64,000 bases of DNA, from assembly GCF_020080835.1 (NCBI RefSeq), contig NC_058165.1, forward strand, positions 1,233,967 to 1,297,966, read 5' to 3'. Under the pieces are notes generated by a model. That model searched no databases, was not told the origin of the DNA, and was given only the letters and a program-made list of their open reading frames with translations. Shown in pieces: positions 48,101-62,836 of this stretch. Origin of the DNA: Cotesia glomerata (taxonomy: Eukaryota; Arthropoda; Insecta; Hymenoptera; Braconidae). Every line of letters begins with the position of its first letter. Position 1 is the first letter of the stretch. The translations under genes and the position numbers were made by a program.

Positions 48101-49392
48101 TGGGAGTAGTACGTTGGGGTCTTTTTGGTTTGAAAAAATCTTAACCTACGCGGCAAGGTCAAATCTCAACCAAGCTGGTTTCTAAGACCAGCTTGGGATT
48201 CGAACCCGCGCCTGGCAGTTGATTAAATAAAATTATTAAATTAAAAAAAAAATTATATTTTCTATGTTATGCTTGATTTTTAGTTCATCTCGAAGTGTGT
48301 TTTTATCGATCATTGTACTAAATAAAAAAAAAAAAATGCATGGAATTTTAATTTGAATAGTAAAAGGTCGCTCGAATAAATCTAAACTAATGGACTAATA
48401 AATTGAAAAAAATTATGAGCGACCTTTTAAAACTCAAATTTTGAACTGAAATTTTCAGAAACATTTTTTTTTAGTCTATAAAATTATACCGTAACGAGAA
48501 AAAAAATAAAAAAAAAAAAATTCGATTTTTGACGATTTTTGAAATTTAAAAAAATTTTTTTTTAAGCTGTCCTTTGGAGAGAGTTCTTAAAAAATCAAAA
48601 ACTAACATTTTTTCACTCGAGACTCAAAAAAAAAAAATAGTCGGTTTTTTTGCACCACCCTAGTGGCCATAATTTTTCAGCCTATAATATCTTGGCAATC
48701 ATATCTCATACAATAATATCTCGTTTATGTTGGCCTATTTTTGAGCATAAAATCAGCAGAAAAATTTATTGTAGAGATATTATTGTTTCGAGACGTTATT
48801 TCTGAGGGATAGCCTACTATTTAAATAGTATTAAAGTAATTATAAGTTTATCAATTAATCTCTTTTGTGTTCTCCCTTATACTGGGAAGATTTGTCAGAG
48901 GATATTATGTTAAGTGATATTTTGTCCTTTGTATATTTTGTCGGGGGCTAAAAATGCGCATTAACCCAGAAGTTGAACCTAAAAAAAAATTCAGCATAAA
49001 AAATGAATAAACATCAACCTAAGCGTTATAAAGTAACAGTGACCCATATAAACATTTAACTAGTATGAAATAATAATGCGTAATATTGACTTACCAAAAG
49101 AGCAAGCAAAAAACCTCACAAGAGTGAGAACGTAAGCTTGAAAAAAGTAACAATTAATATTAAAAGAGTGTATTAAAGAGGGTTCGGTCGAAACGACAGA
49201 GGCTATTGATCCAACAAGTGTGTTTTGGACACTCGCATATTTGTTGTAATCATAGTCAGTGGCATTAAGGACTATTGTATCCTCCGGCATCCCTACGCCA
49301 ATTTTCAGAAGCTCGTCGATTATAAACAGCGGTGGTACTCTCATCACCACGTTTGCAATCCCCATCATCCGGTCGCCGACTAGAAGATCCAT
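42139..49392 (-). CDS. Trc8: Trc8/RNF139-like membrane RING-H2 E3 ubiquitin ligase
   Basis: Exons found on the minus strand: 49392-49095, 46154-45783, 43509-42139 (457 codons with stop). The N terminus has RVPPLFIIDELLK, matching the start of TRC8 proteins. Many hydrophobic helices follow, with TRC8-type strings such as LFYILALQTGL, VLMSLSASH and IHAYFNI. The RING-H2 finger (42408-42295) has CxxC, CNHxxHxxC and CPLC ligands, followed by a hydrophilic tail. In known TRC8 the membrane part includes a sterol-sensing region, and the protein ubiquitinates ER clients and restrains sterol and lipid synthesis. The first exon ends in phase 1 but the second begins in phase 0, so a short exon is missing from this model or a 2-nt deletion exists near 46143. 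Introns contain foldback and duplicated elements. Confidence 0.85.
43731..45639. mobile_element. Tandemly duplicated ACGGTAAAAAGTAAACTG element
   Basis: Outer ends ACGGTAAAAAGTAAACTGTAAT and ATTACAGTTTACTTTTTTCCGTGT are inverted. The 750-bp interior is present twice (43732-44482 and 44483-45639), separated by an internal terminus. The second copy carries a 467-bp insertion. Located in the Trc8 intron. Confidence 0.75.
45009..45475. mobile_element. CACTGATAGAAAA element inserted in the second copy
   Basis: Ends CACTGATAGAAAATTTATG and TTGTTTTTCTATCAGTG are inverted, flanked by TA on both sides. The first copy of the host element shows the uninterrupted site at about 44314. Confidence 0.75.
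46155..47760. other. Trc8 intron, AT-rich
   Basis: No repeat unit or exon was identified with confidence. A missing Trc8 exon of roughly 60 nt may lie between here and 49094. Confidence 0.4.
47764..48664. mobile_element. Foldback element with GGGTGGTGCAAAAAAACCG ends
   Basis: Left arm (TAGGGTGGTGCAAAAAAACC, then GAGTCTCGAGTGAAAAAATG, then GGACAGCT) and right arm (48370-48664) are reverse complements over about 280 bp, around a unique 330-bp centre. The centre holds a minus-strand tRNA-like segment at 48168-48225 (GCGGGTTCGAATCCC). No coding frame. Confidence 0.75.
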
Positions 49393-50100
49393 TTTTGTAA
49401 TTTTTCCTTCTTTTTTTTTTTTTTTCCTCGTAATTTTGGATCTTTAATTAATTTTTTTCGCTTATCATATTTAATATCAGTCGTGTCACGAAAACTCGAA
49501 TTTAATTCCTGAAAAAATTAAATTTATTAAATTATTTGTGTATTTATTTTCGTTTACTTACGTGTATTTTCATTTGCATTACTAGATATATACCAACATT
49601 AGTCGCTTGAAAATGAAAATAAAAAAAATGTTTCCCGTGATAATAGGTTATTATGCAATAAACAAATAAATGACGCAGCAATTTTTATTTTTAGCATATT
49701 TTTTGGATAATTAGAGCGTATTATGGAAGTACAAGGCTTAATTGTGGGGTTTATTTTAATTAAGGCAATACTAACCTCGAAAAAAATTCGTCGTTAAAAA
49801 TATTTTGTCGAAAATGTGTATATTATGACAATAAAGTTATGACTGAGTGTATACACTATTTTAAAGAGTGGGGTGAGCGTTGTGTGATTGCTCGGTTGTT
49901 ATTGCAGGAAGTTTGCTGGATTTTTATAGATGAGCGCGAATTTTTGAAATATTTATTCAAATTAAAGATTTTATTTTTTACTTTTTTTGAGATTTTAATA
50001 CTTTGATAAGAAAAAAATTTATTTTTTTATGACATTTTATCTATATAATAATAATTCTCTTAGTAAAGAGAATAATATTCTGCATTTGAAAATTAGATAT
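49393..50100. promoter_or_regulatory. Upstream region of the Trc8-like gene
   Basis: Sequence 5' of the minus-strand start codon. AT-rich, with no distinct TATA box. A moderately GC-richer patch at 49850-49935 (GAGTGGGGTGAGCG) could be near the initiation site, which is inference. Confidence 0.3.
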
Positions 50101-52390
50101 ATAATTAAGAAATGACCTTGTATCTTGAGAACTCTTGACATTTTTAAAGATATAAGCTCATTATGCAGTTATACTCATCGAGACCTTTCATTTGAGTACC
50201 CACATCAATTTTTTATATATTTTATATTTTTATATATATTACATATATGTATATATGAGAAATATATCAAAAATGCATGTGGGTACTCAAATGAAAGCTC
50301 TTGATGAGCGTAGTATCAGAATGAGCTTATATCTTTAAAAATATCAATAATTAAGAAATGACCTTGTATCTTGTCAACTCTTGACATTTTGAAGATATAA
50401 GCTCATTATGCAGTTATACTCATCGAGACCTTTCATTTGAGTACCCACATCAATTTTTCATATATTTTTTATATCTATATATATTATATATATGTATATA
50501 TGAGAAATATATCAAAAATGCATGTGGGTACTCAAATGAAGGCTCTTGATGAGTGTAACATCGGGATGAGCTTATATCTTTAAAAATATCAATAATTAAG
50601 AAATGACCTTGTATCTTGTCAACTATTGACATTTTTAAAGATATAAGCTCATGTCGATGTTACACTCATCGAGGCCTTTTATTTGAATACCCACATCAAT
50701 TTTTCATATATTTTTTATATCTATATATATTATATATATATATGTATACATGAGAAATATATAAAAAATGCATGTGGGTACTCAAATGAAAGCTCTTGAT
50801 GAGTGTAACATCGGGATGAGCTTATATCTTCAAAATATATATTATGTATGGGTGATTATCTGTAAGGACGTCTTAAATCTGAACAAAATTGGCCGAGCAA
50901 ATTATTTTTGATTTTATTAGAAAAAAAATTAACAAGAGCTAAAAAACTATCGGCTTAATCATAATAAATAAACACCCGAGTCAATTTTTGCTTTTTCGAT
51001 ATTAGTGTGTCTGTTGCCATATAACATCACAGGGGACTGTTTGCCAGGGACTGTTTTTTATCAAATTGAAAAATCAAGCAAACTATTTCAATGCATTCAA
51101 CTTTTCAAGTTCTCAATAAATGTTTACATTAATTAGAATAATATTAAGACTTATTGGATCGAATTTTATAAATAAATTATAAATAAAATTAGTTGCCAGG
51201 GGACTGAGTTTTGAAGTGGCCCAGACATATATTTCCAGCACAAACGGTGCTTTTGACACTAAATAAAATGCCGATAAAGCGCTAACAGGCCTATGGTTAT
51301 TAACTCAAGGCTAGTTAGATCCTTATAAACCTTACAAAAGGTAAAATAACTCGCTGTATTTTTTTATGGCCTTTGAACTTGTGGCAGGGTACTGTTCTTA
51401 AAATTACTGGCACTACCTTTGGTTTAATGAATTTGATGAAACTAATTTATTTTCTGTACTCTTTATTAAAGAGTATTGTTATTTAATTAATGAAGTTTAT
51501 AAACATTATGGACCAAATTATATACTATTGACGAATAACTTAAAATTGAATCTTAAAGTTTTAATTTTGGGAATGGGACAGCCCAGGGGACTGTTATTAA
51601 GGTGGTTTATCAATTTATAGCAAAAAAACCAAAATTTATTTCATTTTAGTTTTCAATGCTCCAAATAGAAATGTTTTTTTACTTTCGTAATAAATTTTTT
51701 TTAGTAACAAAATAACAATTTTTCCAATAAAAAAAATGCCTGGGACAGCGAAAAATATCCTTACAGAAATTCACCCATATATATGAAAAATATATCAAAA
51801 ATGCATGTGGGTACTCAAATGAAAGCTCTTGATGAGTGTAACATCAGGATGAGCTTATATCTTAAAAAATGTCAATAATTAAGAAATGACCTTGTATCTT
51901 GTGAACTATTGACATTTTTAAAGATATAAGCTCATTATGCAGTTATACTCATCGAGACCTTTCATTTGAGTACCCACATCAATTTTTCATATATTTTTTA
52001 TATCTATATATATTATATATATGTATATATGAGAAATATATCAAAAATGCATGTGGGTACTCAAATGAAAGCTCTTGATGAGTGTAACATCAGGATGAGC
52101 TTATATCTTTAAAAATGTCAATAATTAAGAAATGACCTTGTATCTTGTTAACTATTGACATTTTTAAAGATATAAGCTCATCTCGATGTTACTCTCATCG
52201 AGGCCTTTTATTTGAATACCCACATCAATTTTTCATATATTTTTTATATCTATATATATTATATATATATATGTATATATGAAAAATATATCAAAATGCA
52301 TGTGGGTACTCAAATGAAAGCTCTTGATGAGTATAACATCAGGATGAGCTAATATCTTTAAAAACGTCAATATTTAAGAAAATACAGTAC
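50101..52390. repeat. Palindromic satellite array with an embedded family K element
   Basis: Three units (50101-50845), the family K copy, then about two and a half more units (51779-52390). Units carry local variants such as TCATTATGCAGTTATACTC. Confidence 0.88.
50849..51778. mobile_element. Family K element, copy 2
   Basis: Ends ATGGGTGATTATCTGTAAGG and TCCTTACAGAAATTCACCCAT are inverted. Very similar to 11121-12040, including AGGGGACTG motifs, and lies at the same position within a satellite unit. Confidence 0.75.
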
Positions 52391-53064
52391 AATTTAACAA
52401 AATTAATTATTTGATAATGCAAAATTTTCTTTATTTATATTTCACAAGTCACACAGCAGTCACGTAGTGACTGCAAATTTGCTAGTTTTTAAGTATATCA
52501 AATAGTAAAGTAATTAAATATTTTTTTACACTATTAATTTTTAAAATATCTATTAATTAATTTTTCGAATTAATTTATTAAAATTTGTAACTTATAAAAA
52601 AATGTTAATATTATTAATTTTTAAAAAAAATTACAAATTTTTTCAAAAAATTCTATTTTAATCATTATTTTAACAACTATAAATATTAATAAATACTTCA
52701 ATTAAAAAAAATTCAAACTTTTGAAATTAAATATTTATAAAAAGCATTTTTTTTCCAAACAATTGCACTTATTAAGTTAAATATTTTTTTTATAATTAAA
52801 TATTTATATTTAACATTAAAAATTAATCATAACATTATACCTTTAAATAAATTCTTAAATAAACAAATTCTTGATATAATTTATCACATTAATAAATAAC
52901 TTAAAAAAAAAAATATCTTTTATCAATATTAGCCGCTTAATAAAAACATTTTATCAAAAATTTTTTAATAAAAAAAAATTTTTAATTACCAAACAAAATC
53001 TTCCGACTCATTGAATAAAAATGTACATATCGCGCATGACAAAATTTCCCGCGCAAATTTAAAT
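52391..53064. other. AT-rich intergenic DNA
   Basis: Nothing recognised beyond homopolymer runs. Confidence 0.4.
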
Positions 53065-53090
53065 ATTGCGGGCGCGTAAGCGCCCGCAAT
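53065..53090. repeat. GC hairpin
   Basis: ATTGCGGGCGC and its reverse complement around GTAA, an 11-bp perfect stem in otherwise AT-only surroundings. Confidence 0.7.
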
Positions 53091-53129
53091 AAAAATAAGC
53101 GCGAAAAAAAAAAAAATAAATTGAACTAG

Positions 53130-53576
53130 ATAGAAGATAGAAAGATCTATGATCTATGGGTCGAGGATCTATGCCCGATAGTACGTTACTGTGCCTAGCT
53201 TGGTATGTAGATATCTCAAGGATAAACAAAGTAAAAAGAGGGGGTAATAATTTAATAGTCAGTATGCGTGTGGGAAGGTTGTCGTGACAACAAACTCACA
53301 TTGATAGCTAGCTTCCATCCCACCATCCGAGAAAACAGTACGTGTGCACTCTACTCTTACTATCACGCTCAGTACGCTCTTATTTAACGTAAAGTACTCA
53401 GCGTAACTCTGTTTTTTGCAATAATTATTATTATACTTAATGTTTTCGTTTTTATACCAACAAAAACAATTAAAAAAAAAGTTTAATTTTATTTTTACAC
53501 TAATATGTTTTTGAAATTTTTTATTTCTTAGTTAGCAAAAAAATTTTATTAAGTGTTTTTTATTCAAATAATGACG
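53130..53576 (+). promoter_or_regulatory. Candidate promoter and first exon
   Basis: This stretch is clearly less AT-rich than its surroundings and ends at ATGACG|GTAAGT (donor at 53577). The region has no long frame. It could be a non-coding first exon of the MFSD8-like gene or of a gene outside the window. Inference only. Confidence 0.3.
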
Positions 53577-56001
53577 GTAAGTTTTTATTTAAATTATATA
53601 CTTTTATTTTTATTTTTTATTGCAAAAAAGTGAAAGGAAAACTCTTTGTTAGAAAAATATTTACTGAAGAATATTCTTCAGATTTAAGAAAAATAATTAA
53701 ATTAATAATAAATTGCGGTCTTTTTTTTTTAATTGAATAAAAAATCTTTAATCGGTAATTATAACTTAGATTGAGAAAATCTAATGTATATAATAAATAA
53801 ATATTCTGGATAACTTCCAAGACAAAGAGATCGCGGTTTATTTAATCTTGTCTTCTTTGTTTTCATGCTTACTCATCGCTTGTTGCTTCTTGCTTGTTGT
53901 GTTATCGGCAATGTGTTTTTTTTCGCGATGATAATACTGAAATAAGGATTGAATAGTTGTTATTGTTTCGATAATGTTGTGTCAGATGAACGAAGCTTCG
54001 ATTTTTTAATAATTAAAGCTAAAAAATTTTTTATTTAATTTTTTTTATTGAGGTTAAAAAAAATTGTTCTAACTTTTTTTTATTTTTCAATAAAAGATTT
54101 AATTCAAAATTTTACGGCATTTTTTATCATTTTTTTTTTTAAGGAAAAAAGATTTATTTCTTAATTAAAAATTGTAAAATATAAGTAATAATATTTGTTA
54201 TTTTCTTTTTTAATAAAATACAAATGTAATTTTATAAAATTTTGGAGCAACTAAAATCGAATTTATTTTTTTATATCTAAAAAGTTAATTATTATTTTAA
54301 TAAAATTGACATTTTTTTTTAGAAATTTTTTTTTTAATCAAATTTTGGGAAAAAATATATTTTTTAACGTTAAAATTAAGAAAATAATTTTAAAAATTAT
54401 TAAATTTTGCTTATTGTAAATATATTTATCAAAATTTGTTTTAAAAATAATTTTAATGTAATTTTGGTAAAAAATAAATTTTTCAATGTTAAAATTAAGA
54501 AAATTTTTAAAAAATTCTTGAATTTTGCTTATTGCAAAATTATTTATCAATATTTTTTTTAAAATTATTTTTATTAATATTTTCTTGTTAATTTTGTCAG
54601 AAAAAAATTTTTTTTTAATTAAATTTTGGCAAAAAATAAATTTTTAAACATTAAAATTAAAAAAATTCTTAAATTTCTTTTTTTACATAATAATTTATCA
54701 ATATTTTTTTTTAAAAAAAATTTTATTGATATTTTTTTATTAATTTAGTCATAAATAATTTTATTTTAATCAAATTTCAGCCAAAAATAAATTTTTCAAC
54801 ATTAAAATAAAAAAAATTCTTGAATTTCTTTTTTTACATAATAATTTATCAATAATTAATTAGAAAAAAAATGTTTTCTTCAATTTATAATCAATTTAGA
54901 GCTAAAAAATTAAATTTAAAGCACAAAATTTTTTAAATCAGTAATTACCTTCTCTATCTATATGATCTATTTAATATCAACTCATAAAATCGCTTCAAAA
55001 ACATGTAAACATTTTTTTTTGCATCTATAATAATTACATAATTATTAGCATGCAATATTTCTTGTTTATATATTTTTTGTCTTTGCCTATAAACTGTAAA
55101 CTATAATTTCAAAGCGCAATAATTTTAATAATACTTAAAGCATCAAGAGATATCTTAATAGCAGACATTTGACATACGATTGGAATATAATCACTTTGTT
55201 TCCGTTACAGAAATGAAATAATAAAAAAAGTTTAGATAATTGAGACTTTGAAGCCTTTTTATCATTTTAATTAATTTATAATCGTTTATTTAATAGTGTG
55301 TTGTGGTGACATGACTAATAAAGTTACTCAACAAAATATTAATAAATTTATAAATTTATAATTTATTAATAAATTATTAATTGTAAAATTTATAAATTTA
55401 TAAATTTTAATCATTTAGAAAAAATATATTTCTATTTATATATATTTATATCTGGTTAAGATATAAATAAATTTTGTAATAAAATTCAATAATTACCAAT
55501 TAAAGTTATCTATATATTAATTGGAATGTTTACTTACTCGCTATCTATAAATCCTAGGATTTGAAATTTTTTTTTTTTTTTTTTTATTCTTTAGGTTATT
55601 TTAAATTCTGACCTTGAAATAGCGAATTAAACAGGTTTTTTTATTCAATAGAGACAAAAATTACCAGGGATCAAATGGCCATAAATTGAATATATTTTCC
55701 GTGATACTACCTGAGTATCGGCTAGAATTTTATGTTAGTTTCTTAATTATTATTATTTATTGTTTTAAGGCCATGGAGTCGTAGCTCCTTGCGGCCCTCC
55801 AATTGATTTTCTATTTAATGGAAATTGAGAAAATATTTGATTTTAAATAATATTTTTTTACATTTAAATTTTGGTAAAAAAAGAGAGGAGGAATTAGATA
55901 TAAATTTGAAAAGTTGAAAGAAATTTTTGGGGTAAAAAAAATGGAATTTTGTCAATTTTTATTTTTAAATTAATAAATATATATATATATATATATATAT
56001 A
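53577..56001. other. AT-rich intergenic or intronic DNA
   Basis: From 54000 to 54900 degenerate repeats of AAATTTTTxAACATTAAAATTAA recur about four times. A short (TA)n run ends at 56002. No gene recognised. Confidence 0.45.
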
Positions 56002-58030
<2,029 letters not shown>

Positions 58031-58149
58031 AAAAATTTATCGAAAAAAAAAAAAAGAATAATTTTACAGTTTTTTTATTGAATATTTTTTATTTAATTCG
58101 AATAAATGACAATAATAACAAAAAAATTTTTAAATTAGTGAATTTTAGT

Positions 58150-59010
58150 TAAGGAAATTATTAATTTAAAATCTAGAAAAAATTGAATTTTTCAAAAATT
58201 CTAAAAATCAAAATTTTTTTTAATTCTATGAAGTAAGATTCTAAAAATTAGAATTTTTAAAAATTCTATCCATCAAAATTTTTAAAAATTCTAAAAATTA
58301 AAATTTTTTTAAATTCTAAAAATTAGAATTTTTTTAAATTCTAAAAATTAGAATTTTTTTAAATTCTAAAAATTAGAATTTTTTTAAATTCTAAAAATTA
58401 GTATTTTTTTAAAATTCTAAAAATTTCTAAAAATTGAAATTCTAAAAATCAAAATTGTTTTTAATTCTAAAAATTAAAATTCTAAAAATTAGAATTTTTT
58501 TTAATTCTAATAATTAAAATTCTAAAAATTAGAATTTTTTTCAATTCTATTAATTAAAATTCTAAAAATCATATTTCTAAAAATTCTAAAAATCAAAATT
58601 TTTAAAAATTCTAATAATTAAAATTAAAAAAATCAAAATTTTAAAAATTCTATTTATTAAAATTCTAAAAATCAAATTTTAAAAATTCTAATAATTAAAA
58701 TTTTTTAAAATTCTATTCATTAAAATTCTAAAAATTAAAATTCTAAAAATTAGAATTTTTTTTAATTCTAATAATTAAAATTCTAAAAATTAGAATTTTT
58801 TTCAATTCTATTAATTAAAATTCTAAAAATCATATTTCTAAAAATTCTAAAAATCAAAATTTTTAAAAATTCTAATAATTAAAATTAAAAAAATCAAAAT
58901 TTTAAAAATTCTATTTATTAAAATTCTAAAAATCAAATTTTTAAAAATAATTAAAATTTTTTAAAATTCTATTCATTAAAATTCTAAAAATTAAAATTTT
59001 TTAGTGCTTC
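58150..59010. repeat. AT minisatellite of AAATTCTAAAAATTAGAATTT units
   Basis: Dozens of self-complementary units of about 20-25 bp, with a higher-order duplication of roughly 250 bp (58475-58720 resembles 58735-58990). Confidence 0.85.
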
Positions 59011-59091
59011 TATGAATAATTAATTAAAAAATTTCTTCAAAAATTCAACCTACTTACTAAGAAAAACTTTCTTTTTTTTCAGAGTCAAATT

Positions 59092-59130
59092 TCTCTTGCC
59101 ACAATGACTGATCTCATTGAATATCAATGA
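59092..59130 (+). other. Possible 5' UTR exon of the MFSD8-like gene
   Basis: Bounded by TTTTTTTTCAG and CTA|GTAAGTC. It contains a short upstream ATG frame of eight codons ending TGA. Weak evidence. Confidence 0.25.
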
Positions 59131-59438
59131 CTAGTAAGTCAAAATAATAACAATAACAATAATTATAATGATTAAAAAAATTTTTTTATTTCCAGATAAT
59201 CGATATGTGATGAATGCTTTAACATTAATAACTAAGGCCATTAGATGACAAATAATAAAATAATTACTTATTTTAATGTCGAAATAAAGATGAAAGCTAT
59301 CGAAAATGATTGTCACTAAATGCGATGATTATTTAATTATACTCTTGTGATTACCGCTGGTATTAAGCAATTATAAGTGATAATTAATCGATTACCAGTA
59401 ATATATATTTTTATGAATAGTTGAATTTTATATAAAAA

Positions 59439-62400
59439 ATGGAATGTCTACCGTGTGTTAAATTATTACGTTCATCAGAACGTAAACGAAAATTGAGAGT
59501 TGACGACGATTTGGAGACCGTTGAAGAACGCACAGAAAGATGGAGGAGTATTTATGTTATATATTTTACAATGTTTTTAATGTCTTTAGCGTTCAGTATT
59601 GTTTTAACTGGAGTTTGGCCATATTTAGATAAGGTAATTATTTTATTACAATTTATTGTAAGTTAAAATAATAATTATTAATTATTAGAATTTAATCATT
59701 AAAATTAGTTGAAAAAAAAATTTTTTCTTTTTTCTATTTATTATACAAAAAAAAATATTTTTTTAAAGATTTTAAATTGAAGATTTTTTTTTTTATTACA
59801 CTTTTTTGTTTAGTTAGATCCTAGTGTACATAAAGAATTTATCGGATATGTAGTAGCAGCAAATCCATTTGGGCAGATGTTATTCTCCCCAATAATTGGA
59901 TGGTGGGGGAACAAGCGTGGATCTGTTCGACTTCCATTATTATTAACATTAGCACTGTTTGTAATTGCATCAGTTATTTATAGTACTCTGGAAATAATTC
60001 CTGGTGATAAAAAGACATGGATGGTTGCTGCAAGGTTTATTGTTGGGGTTAGTTCAGGTAAATTTTTATTTTAACTCATTGTAAATGAAGAATACCAAAA
60101 AAATTCTAAAATCTCTAGATGCATAATTAAGAAATGACCTTGTATCTTCGGAACTATTTACATTATTAAAGATATAAGCTCATCCTGATGTTACACTCAT
60201 CGATACCTTTCATTTGAGTATCCACATCAATTTTTCATATATTTTATGTATTTATATATATGTATACATGAAAAATATATCAAAATGCATGTGGGTACTC
60301 AAATGAAAGCTCTTGATGAGTATACCATCAGGATGAGCTTATATCTTTAAAAATATCAAAAATTAAGAAATGACCTTGTATCTTGTTAACTATTGACATT
60401 TTTTAAGATATAAGCTCATCCTGACATTATATTCATTGAGACCTTTCATTTGAATACCCACATCAATTTTTCATATATTTCATATATTTATATATATTAT
60501 ATATATGTATATATGAAAAATATATGAAAAATGTATGTGGGTACTCAAATGAAAGCTCTTGAAGAGTATAACATCAGGATGAACTTATATCTTTGAAATA
60601 TATAACATATATATGTATATAGAAAAAATATATCAAAATGCATGTAATTATTGACATTTTTAAAGATATATGCTCATCCTGATGTTACACTCAACGAGAC
60701 CTTTCATTTGAATACCCACATCAATTTTTCATATATTTTATATATTTATATATATCATATATATGTATATATGAAAAATATATAAAAAATTCACGTGGGT
60801 ACTTAAATGAAAGCTCTTGATGAGTATAAGAGCAAGATGAGCTTATATCTTTAAAATATATGTTATATATATATATGAATATATGAAAAATATATCAAAA
60901 ATGTATGTGACTATTAACATTTTTAAAGATATAAGCTCATCCTGATGTTAGACTCATTGAGACCTTTCATTTGAATAATATTACTCACATCAATGTTTCA
61001 TATATTTTATATATTTATGTATATGATTATATATATGTATATATGAAAAATATATCAAAAATGCAAGTGGGTACTCAAATGAAAGCTCTTGATGAGTGTA
61101 ACATCAAGATGAGCTTATATTTTTAAAATACATATTATATATATGTATATATGAAAAATATATCAAAATATATGTGACTATTGTGATTTTTGAAGATATA
61201 AGCTCATTCAACATTACACTCATTGAGACCTTTCGTTTGAATACCCCCATCAATTTTCATATATTTTATATATTTATGTACATATTATATATATGTATAT
61301 ATGAAAAATATATCAAAAATGCATGTGGGTACTCAAATGAAAGCTCTTGATGAGTGTAACATCGCAATGAGCTTATATCTTTAAAAACTGTAAAATTACT
61401 AGTAATAATTTATAAAATCTTTATTTTAACAGCAAACATCGCAGTAGCGAGATCTTACTTATCAGCTGCAACAAAATTAGCTGAAAGAACAAAAGCCGTG
61501 TCGATGGTATCACTAGCTCAGGTATTAGGATTCGTAGTAGGTCCAGGTCTTCAAGCGGCAGTGACTCCTTTAGGAGATACAGGGTTTACTATCTGGGGAT
61601 TGCCTTTCAACATGTACACAATGTCTGGCTGGATAAATGTATTCTTCGGAGTGCTTAATTTCATTTTTATCCTGCCCTGGGTCTTCACTGAACACAAAAT
61701 TGCTGCCCGTGAAGCTATGAGAGATCAAGGGAAAGCTTCTGGTAATTTTACTCCAAAAAAATTTAATATATAAAGAAAAAAATGCAAGCTTATTTCCTCA
61801 AAAATGACTGATAGCTGAAATTTGAATAGTTTCTTTTTTTACTGCGGTGCTGATTATTTTTTTTATTAGCGCGGTAATTTTAAATCATTCAAAAGTAGAA
61901 TTAACATTTTTACACATTTTATTTAAAAAAATTATCGAGTTGAATATTTAAATAAAAATAAATAAAATAGAAAATTAGGAAAATTAAGCTTTTTAAAATA
62001 TATTTTCAATTAGTATTATTCATTTTAATTTTTTTTTTTTTTTTATAGAAAAAGAAGCATGGAAAGCAATAAAGCCAGATTATGTAGCAGCTTGGACGCT
62101 CATTTGTGCTTTCATTATTTTAGTTTTCAATTTTGTATTACTAGAAACGTATGTAAATTTTTTTTTGTTTTAATAAATAGAACAATCATTAATTAGATGA
62201 ATATTAAATAGTTTAATAAAATAATTTTTTTTTTTTTAATAGACTAGGTACTCCGTTGACCATGGATCAATTTGCATGGACTAAAAAGGAGTCTCTTTAT
62301 TATATGGGGATAGTAATGAGTGTCGGGGCTGTTATAGCCTGTATTGTTTTTGTTATTATTGAGCCCTTGTGCAAAAGGTAATTATTATACAGAAAAAAAA

Positions 62401-62762
62401 AAAAAAAAATTTTTTTTAATAAAAAAAATTAATAAATTAATTACTTGGGATAGATTTGACGAAAGGAGAGTAATGATTTGGGGCGGATTCCTTGTTATGG
62501 TGATAGGAAGAATTATTTGCATACCATTGCCTTCTACTGATCCTCCAATAATTGCCGAACGAGAATGTAAGTATAAATTATAAGAAATTTTTCTTAAAAG
62601 TTAAATTCAAAAATACTCTATCTCTAGATACATAATTAAGAAATTACATTGTATCTTGTGAAATATTGACATTTTTAAAGATATAAGCTCATCGCGATGT
62701 TACACTCATCGAGACCTTTCATTAGAGTACCCACATCAATTTTTCATATATTTATATATATA

Positions 62763-62836
<74 letters not shown>

